Below, in pieces: positions 16,876 through 22,242 of a DNA stretch of 22,242 nt. Made by a program: the position numbers and the translations under genes. This DNA comes from Aphelidium insulamus (lineage: Eukaryota > Aphelidiomycota > Aphelidea > Aphelidiaceae). The DNA lies in NCBI GenBank assembly GCA_036784855.1, contig JAZDSV010000114.1, positions 1 to 22,242 on the forward strand, given 5' to 3'. The notes under the pieces were generated by a model, which was not told the origin of the DNA, did no database searches, and worked only from the letters and a program-made list of their open reading frames with translations. The number at the start of each line of letters is the position of its first letter. Positions within the stretch are counted from its first letter, which is position 1.

Positions 16876-19057
16876 TTACACGTGATCCAGCGTTGACAAA
16901 CCAGCCACAGGAACGATACAATAGATGTGTACATAGACAGAGCAGTGATGGTTCACTTGTCTGTCTTTATGAAGATTTAGAAACCGACAGCACTCTGGCA
17001 CCCGAGGACCAGAGCGGTTGCTTTCACGAATCAGCACCGGTACACTAGAGCAGGGGATCATGCCGTGCTCCGTGATCACTACCGAGATGAATTCGCTGGG
17101 CGTGACGTCGTACAGCAGATTGAGCAGCTTCAAGTCGGGTATGTCTCGCCAGTGCTGCAGCGGGTTCACCGAATCAGCACACGCCGCCAGTCCATCGAGG
17201 GTCGAAACAGAATCAGACTTGCGTTGCGTGTTGCCCTGCTGTCCAGACTTGGTAGCGGCAACAGTGTAGGTCGAGTGTGACCGAAGAGTGGAGTCGGCCA
17301 ACGATCTTAGGAAATGTAAGGCACTAAAACGGCGTGAACAGAGGCGTAGGGACCTGTGCCGCAATCAATTCATTCAATAGCTGGCGACCCTCAAGCATTG
17401 GCCGCGAGTCCACCACAATCACGCTGAATGACAGTTTGGCATCGCGATGCGCAGAAATGAGTATCTGACGCACTGCAGTGGAACTGGTACGTCAGTATTT
17501 TACACCACCTGAAACATACAGCAGACTCACTTGGCATAAGTGAGTATCACATCGCCGTTACGAATCTTCGTGATGCCGTCCTTGACTATGGCAGAGTCTG
17601 CATACAGAATTCGTTCACGCACAAAGCTGCAGATGCGTTCATCCAACAGTGCATTGGCATCATCTTCCGGCAGCTCGGTCGGTATGGCGCTAATTTCCAT
17701 CTTCAGGTAGCGAATAGCGTTGCCCATACTGACAGCCAGCGGGCGACAAGACACCAGATAGTTGATGTGTGGTTTCAGGTACGAGTCTAAATGTCGCGAT
17801 AGAGCCATATTGGGCGGGGTGCGATAATCCCGTATCAGCTAGACAAGCAACAATTATAACTGATTACACATGTAGTACAGTGAAATCACCTCACGGAATG
17901 CCTGAAGCATGGCCACGCAACGATTGTTGGACCCCAGAACCTGGTGGTGCTGAAACTGGAGGCCGAGTCGACGCACAGAGGGATGCAGAGCTGATGCGTC
18001 CTTTACTCGTGCATCACTGCCCCGGGCAGGCTCTACCGATATGCGGTTGCCCTTTTGTGACGGACTCAAGTGGCTGAAAAGCGGCATTTCCTTTAACTTG
18101 GGCTTGACAGCTGCACTGGCAGCCAAAACACCGCTCCTCTTGCCCGACATTGACGCGGTTTTTGTAGGCGAACCTACGCCGCTGGCGATTGCCCGTGCAC
18201 CAATGGACACCCCGGATCCTCCCGAGACAGACGTACGCCTCTCCACGCCCTGGTTTCCATGTTGTCTGGAAGTTCGCGGTGGACCCTGAGCAGACTTGAA
18301 CCCTCCAGGCGGAACGGTCGGGCCCCCGCGCGCTGCCACCACACTAGCACGCTCTTCCTTTTTCTTTGCCTTGCGTTCCGCTTTGGTGAGAGTGGAGGAT
18401 GCAGCTGCAGCATCAACAGTGGCGTGCTCTTGCGGCACTATAACCTCCTTGGCGTCTAGTCTGGCAGCCAAGAAAGCTTCACTTAAATGCAATGCGCCCG
18501 CCTCGTCGGTGGCCGATGTGGCCGATGACGCGGACCAGCCCTGTATCTGGGACCTGGACAAGAATAAGGTAAATTGAACAACGATAGACTACACTAGATA
18601 GTACAACGCCGTACCGGTAGCTTTGCATTTGAGGCGAGAGGTCACGGGCCGAGGTGGGAATTGAAGTGGTTTGCAGCACCGTGACCGGCACAGCAATCGG
18701 CGCGGCTACTTCGCTCATGCTCTGCACCTTGCATATGTATAAATTCTCAGCAACAGAGTGAGCGCACGCACCGGGGCGGCAGCTGATGGCACGGCAAAGC
18801 CAACAGTCACGCGTTTTGGCCGCGATGACGCATCAATGGCTTGACTGGAGTCGCCACCGCCCAGGCCGCCGTAGAGACTAGCGGAACGGCTCCCCGAGCG
18901 CGGTGAGCCCTTCTGTGCAGAACCCGCAAAGGACGATGGCCGCGGTGAACCTGCGGTCAAGTGAGTATGGCGTGGAACTGGTTCTGCCGCGCTGGAAGCT
19001 TGCCTGACATTTGCCCCCAAGGGTTTAAGCAACAAACTCAGACCAAATATTACCCAT
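16876..19057 (-). CDS. GCD2: eIF2B delta subunit (GCD2/EIF2B4), core apparently missing
   Basis: Regulatory subunit of the eIF2 guanine-nucleotide exchange factor. Inferred exons: 19057-19054 (ATGG), 18950-18772, 18727-18615, 18553-17890, 17838-17531, 17483-17354, then a C-terminal block about 17305-16876. Introns are 103, 44, 61, 51 and 47 nt. Evidence: disordered N-terminus with [20 protein letters not shown], then [40 protein letters not shown] plus [95 protein letters not shown], and the end [15 protein letters not shown]...[16 protein letters not shown]. The family's segment from 'Y.LI.A.SYV' through 'VFLGAHALL.NG', 'VPVLVCCETYKF' to 'NEL.DPDDL' is absent. Exon 6 is followed within ten codons by a stop, and the C-terminal block is in a different phase. 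Bases after VPVLIRES may be read-through or 3' UTR. Confidence 0.8.
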
Positions 19058-19296
19058 CTTAATGACGCAACAATGTCAGCGTTTAAGGCATGTCACTCTG
19101 ACCAGGCCCTTTTACTCAAGTTTTATTATCGCCTTCTTTGGTGCAGAAGTACATCAATGGGCGCGCTTTGTCCTGGCCGCAATTGCATCCGTGCCAGTCT
19201 GCCAAGTTTATACCTTGCGCAATTAATGCATCAATGTCGAGAAGCCGTACGGCACTATCCTGGTGCCGACTCCTCGTGTAAGTAAACTTCTGACAT

Positions 19297-19819
19297 GCCG
19301 AAATGAACGTGCCGATATCAAGCATTATAATACATAAATTCAGCAAAACCAATCGTATAACGCCAGCGGATGCATGCAACTTGTGATGATTATCGATGAT
19401 AACTCAATAATGACGGTATCGAGCGATTGTCATGGTTTGGTGACGTTAGCGCAGATCTAGAGCAAACGGCGCCAGTGTATTATCCCAACAATATGTAACT
19501 AGCATATTCAACAGAATATTGTCGCACAGCTCGTATTAGGTGCTGCAACTTCTATCCGCCGAAATGAACGTGCCGATATCAAGCATTATAATACATAAAT
19601 TCAGCAAAACCAATGTATAACGCCAGCGGATGCATGCAACTTGTGATGATTATCGATGATAACTCAATAATGACGGTATCGAGCGATTGTCATTGATTTG
19701 ATTGACGTTAGCGCAGATCTACAGCAAATGGCGCCAGTGTATTATCCCAACAATATGTAACTAGCATATTCAACAGAATATTGTCGCACAGCTCGTATTA
19801 GGTGCTGCAACTTCTATCC
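19297..19819. repeat. Two-copy tandem duplication, 261-bp unit
   Basis: Bases 19297-19557 and 19558-19819 are near-identical head-to-tail copies. Differences visible are few: a one-base deletion (aatcgtataac versus aatgtataac), a small cluster near the middle (atggtttggtgacg versus attgatttgattgacg), and two substitutions further on. The unit is AT-rich, non-coding and rich in ATCGAT and TATC/GATA motifs. The 5' flank has a short match to the unit end (acttct...ccg), a possible trace of the slippage or an older copy. Confidence 0.95.
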
Positions 19820-19926
19820 GCAGCGCATATGTGTAGCGCACTATATTGCGATGCCATTAATGTAGCTGCGCTGTGGTTGCATGCATTATTGATGATAGCT
19901 GTATGGTGTCACAAACGTTCGAACGG

Positions 19927-20040
19927 CCGTTTTAAACACTCAACGCTCATTGGTAGTTTAAACGCTGGCTTCTCATTGGCAGTTTAAAGTTTTAAACTCT
20001 GGCTTCTGATTGGTAGTTTAAACCGGTGCCTATATGATTT
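19927..20040. promoter_or_regulatory. Triple ATTGG + TTTAAA element cluster, promoter-like
   Basis: ATTGGYAGTTTAAA occurs three times in 75 bp: 19949, 19975 and 20009, two of them extended to the palindrome GTTTAAAC. Intervening sequence is also repeated: GCTGGCTTCTCATTGG and CTCTGGCTTCTGATTGG. An extra TTTAAAC precedes the first copy. ATTGG is the reverse complement of CCAAT. A TATATGA follows at about 20030. Evenly spaced CCAAT boxes before a TATA-like site look like a strong promoter, facing right, but the transcript it would drive is not identified. Confidence 0.5.
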
Positions 20041-20323
20041 GACGGCCAAAATGCATCTGCTGTTGAACATGCTAATCTGTTAAGCATGCTATTAAAGGCT
20101 TCAATGCTGCATACTTCAAAGATGAAAAGGCCATTTGTCCACGGAGTACAACATTATTGGTATATGTGTATATGATGTTGATTGTGTCACAACTGCGCAG
20201 CCCTCATTGCTATAAGTGAGCCCAGGGACTGTTCCACAGCATCAGTGAGAGTGCTTACAAAGTGTTGAAGTGCTTTACTCGGTGCCAGCAATATAGCTAC
20301 ACGACTTTGCATGCAATGCCTTT

Positions 20324-20359
20324 GTAGTAGTAGTAGTAGTAGTAGTTGGAGTAGTAGTA
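20324..20359. repeat. GTA trinucleotide microsatellite
   Basis: Seven or more GTA units in a row, then GTTGGA and three further GTA units, ending GTAC. It is not in a supported reading frame. Confidence 0.9.
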
Positions 20360-20369
20360 CACAGGGTGA

Positions 20370-20528
20370 ATGATGGCAGGCAACAAGAAAGTAGTTACAA
20401 TGAGCTGCCGCGCTTTGTTGTTCACACCATTCTGTTATGATGCTCTACTCATTATCCGCGGCAGGGACACAAGGATTAGCAGGGGCTGCTTTGCAACAAC
20501 CCAGCCAGAACAGTCGGCAATCCGGTAA
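20370..20528 (+). CDS. Short ORF, 52 codons, doubtful
   Basis: Open from ATG at 20370 (MMAGNKKVVTMSCRALLFTP) to TAA at 20526-20528. It lies just after the GTA microsatellite and downstream of the ATTGG cluster. It has a hydrophobic middle, but no recognised family. It could be an upstream exon of the coiled-coil gene; I see no splice that joins them cleanly. Overlaps an equally uncertain minus-strand frame (20476-20727). Confidence 0.2.
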   Translation: MMAGNKKVVTMSCRALLFTPFCYDALLIIRGRDTRISRGCFATTQPEQSAIR

Positions 20529-20766
20529 TCAACATGGCAACCAGTCTAAGCATGAAACACGGCCTGCCCGATGATATCACGCACGCATCATTGTTCACGC
20601 TGAGGATCGAGGCTGCCAGCGAATCAAAACTCACGTCACCTACGGCACGGCGGCCAATCGCGTCACGCTGCCGCTCATGCTCCAGCACAGACAGCGTTGT
20701 GCGTCCTCTCTTCACATCTACGTTCATACACTACACTACTACATACACACGCATCACAATTTCGTC

Positions 20767-21347
20767 ATGTGCTGCTGCGAAAACTTCCCGCTGGAAGTTT
20801 GGCTTGCCACTTCTGGAGCAAATCGCCAGTGTCAGAGCACACTCGCCACTGACGCTGGCGTGCACGCCAACCGCCTACCGGAGAGCAAACAACGTTCGTT
20901 TCCGACCTTAGGCAGCGACACACGACGTGCAGTGAGTCCGCTCGGCTGGGCGTATCGTACAGCTGAACTCTACTGGAGTTGTATCCCTTGCGGCGCCAAA
21001 CCTACGACATGGTGCCGCACGGTAGCGACCCGGTCCGCCTTGCCGCTGTTCTCTCAGCGCTGCTCCCGTCCGAAACGCGACCGGAACGGATTCGCAGACA
21101 CTATTTCGTGCACGTCGGCGAGTGGGAGGCGCACGTGGCCATTGGAGGCGATCCGGAGGACGGACGTGACGCCACCATCACCGCGTTGAAACAGCAACTG
21201 GCGGCGGTACGGGCCGGGCAGGAGGCGCTTCGGGCCGAAAATGCGCGCCTACGGCAAAACTTGGCACTGCTTGGCGTGGCATGGGTGCGGCAGCAGGCTG
21301 AATTAGAGCAGGCGCGCACTTTGCTTCAAGCGGTGTCGTGCAACTAG
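20767..21347 (+). CDS. Orphan protein with C-terminal coiled coil
   Basis: Two exons are inferred: 20767-20931 and 20979-21347, joined by a 47-nt GTGAGT...GGAG intron with a CTGAAC branch-like site, phase 0, giving 177 residues. The first starts MCCCENFPLEVWLATSGANR. The second has high third-position GC like the sure genes, and reads LYPLRRQTYDMVPHGSDPVR, LAAVLSALLPSETRPERIRR, HYFVHVGEWEAHVAIGGDPE, then an amphipathic helix with heptad leucines (ALKQQLAAVRAGQEALRAEN, ARLRQNLALL, QQAELEQARTLLQAV). No basic region of a bZIP precedes the helix. I recognise no family. Exon 2 is convincing; exon 1 and the start are less so, because a second frame is also open there. Confidence 0.5.
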
Positions 21348-21882
21348 CGCCGGTCGACTAACCTCAGTGCGCACAGCAGCAGCACGGCGACTGGAAGAGT
21401 CCGCACTCGCACTAGCGACAATGGCGCCGAGAACCTTGCCCGCTGGTCGGCGCAAGTGCTGGCCATAAGCAACTGATCATTTGAAATAGATTCATTAGGT
21501 GTTGCGGACTGCATTAGGTCCCGACCTTTGAGGAACCTTTCTTCATTATTTGAAATGCACAATAGACCTAGCGGCACTGCCAGGCCCCACCATTCAGCAC
21601 CAGTTGCCTTGCAGCCGACACATAGTCGCCCCAAAAATGCACTGGAGCAGCCAATTCGTACTCGCCTACTCATTGCACCGTGGGAATTCTATGAGCAACA
21701 AAAAAGGTGAAAATGTTCTGCAAGGTTGGTAGTGTGCAGAGTTTGCACGCAACTACCTTTAATTACACGAAATACTTGCGGTCTAGCCTCGAATTCAACG
21801 TGGCAGGACTAACTAGGGCTGACTGTTGTCATAAAAGCCAAATGTGAATGAAGTGCTTTTATTTCTCCGATATATGTTGTCC
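21348..21882. other. Intergenic region
   Basis: A 535-bp gap between the coiled-coil gene and the 3' end of the rightmost gene. Only short frames are present. I see no repeat, promoter element or RNA gene that I would defend. Confidence 0.5.
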
Positions 21883-22242
21883 TCAGATGTTGTCCTGTGC
21901 AACCTCCACGTTGAGGTTATTGCAAAAGCTTTTTTGGTATTCCGTCAGATCTCCGCCGCAATACTCATCGGCGTTGTGATCAGCCAGCATATTCTTCAGC
22001 TGCTCAGTTAGCTCAAACTTTAATGCACGGGAAAGCTTTGACGCCACAAGCGAGTATGCTTAATCGTTTGGCTATTCAATCATTAGCGCGCAAAATAAGT
22101 GTGCAGACTAGCACACTTACAATAATAACAGGGCCTATTCTATTCTGCGCTGTCCGCACTTCTGCGCTCCAAGCGCTGCAAACACCAACTGCACTCCCTT
22201 TAATAAATAGCCAATCAAGTGCACCTCTTGCCAAATTGGAAA
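21883..22242 (-). CDS. 3' part of an unrecognised gene, 5' end beyond window
   Basis: The last exon (22058-21883) is open and coding-like: YSLVASKLSRALKFELTEQL, then KNMLADHNADEYCGGDLTEY and a Cys/Asn-rich end finishing VAQDNI. The acceptor is TTAAG at 22059, with GCTAATG about 20 bases upstream as a branch site. The GTAAGT at 22120 leaves the wrong phase; a donor at about 22159 (GTGCGG, 101-nt intron) would join in phase to CLQRLERR, so the upstream exon is uncertain. The exon is charged, helical and probably cytosolic or nuclear. I cannot name the family. Confidence 0.6.

Larger units (their letters stand above)
19058..20369. other. Long non-coding region upstream of eIF2B delta
   Basis: No credible gene over 1.3 kb. 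It contains the eIF2B delta promoter at its left end, a 261-bp tandem duplication, a cluster of ATTGG/TTTAAA elements and a GTA microsatellite (all listed separately). The stretch after the cluster (20040-20300) has only tiny frames, such as a ten-codon ORF at 20051. I compared it by eye with the conserved starts of U1, U2, U4 and U6 and found no match. Confidence 0.5.

Noticed and set aside
20476-20727. Minus-strand 83-codon frame with a hydrophobic C-terminus
   Set aside because: Its start is 40 bp from the likely start of the coiled-coil gene on the other strand, it overlaps another doubtful frame, and no family is recognised.
20534-20911. Plus-strand 125-codon frame beginning MATSLSMKHGLPDD
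   Set aside because: Thr/Ser-rich translation of low-complexity DNA with no family; the other frame joins to exon 2 of the coiled-coil gene through a good GTGAGT donor.

Overview
This is a eukaryotic nuclear window, most likely from an early-diverging fungus. The reasons are closely packed genes on both strands, very short introns (about 41-62 bases, a few of 76-112) with CTAAT/CTGAC-like branch sites, Ser/Gln/His-rich disordered stretches, a fungal PCL-type cyclin and a MARK/PAR-1-type kinase. The phylum cannot be fixed from sequence alone. Products were found by reading exon translations by eye; exon joins are inferred from GT-AG sites, reading phase and family alignment from memory.

Layout, left to right. 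1-1659 (-): 3'-incomplete PCL-like cyclin. 1660-2675: intergenic, with a TG tract and a 22-bp minisatellite. 2676-3674 (-): BUD13 splicing factor. 3898-4825 (-): PCNA, four exons. 4826-5520: divergent promoter between PCNA and ORC6. 5521-6646 (+): ORC6, four exons. 6647-7489: decayed DNA holding a degenerate copy of the ORC6 3' end, split by a 109-bp hAT-like MITE. 7490-10453 (+): MARK-like kinase. 10568-10991 (-): MED22, with an inferred GC-AG intron. 11309-14518 (+): S15/CocE-type serine hydrolase, five exons. 14555-16441 (+): protein with a C1-like zinc finger, only 36 bp downstream. 16876-19057 (-): eIF2B delta, whose catalytic-fold core appears to be missing. 19058-20766: non-coding, with a 261-bp tandem duplication, a triple ATTGG/TTTAAA promoter-like cluster and a GTA microsatellite. 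20767-21347 (+): orphan coiled-coil gene. 21883-22242 (-): last exon of an unrecognised gene that leaves the window.

Several genes share a cell-cycle and replication theme: cyclin, PCNA, ORC6 and a polarity/cell-cycle kinase. PCNA and ORC6 are head to head and could be co-regulated. The other genes are housekeeping (splicing, Mediator, translation initiation) and do not form an obvious pathway. I see no CRISPR, no rRNA or tRNA, and no virus-like element. The most unusual items are the nested MITE in the ORC6 relic, the gap in eIF2B delta, the tandem promoter-like cluster and the two orphan genes.
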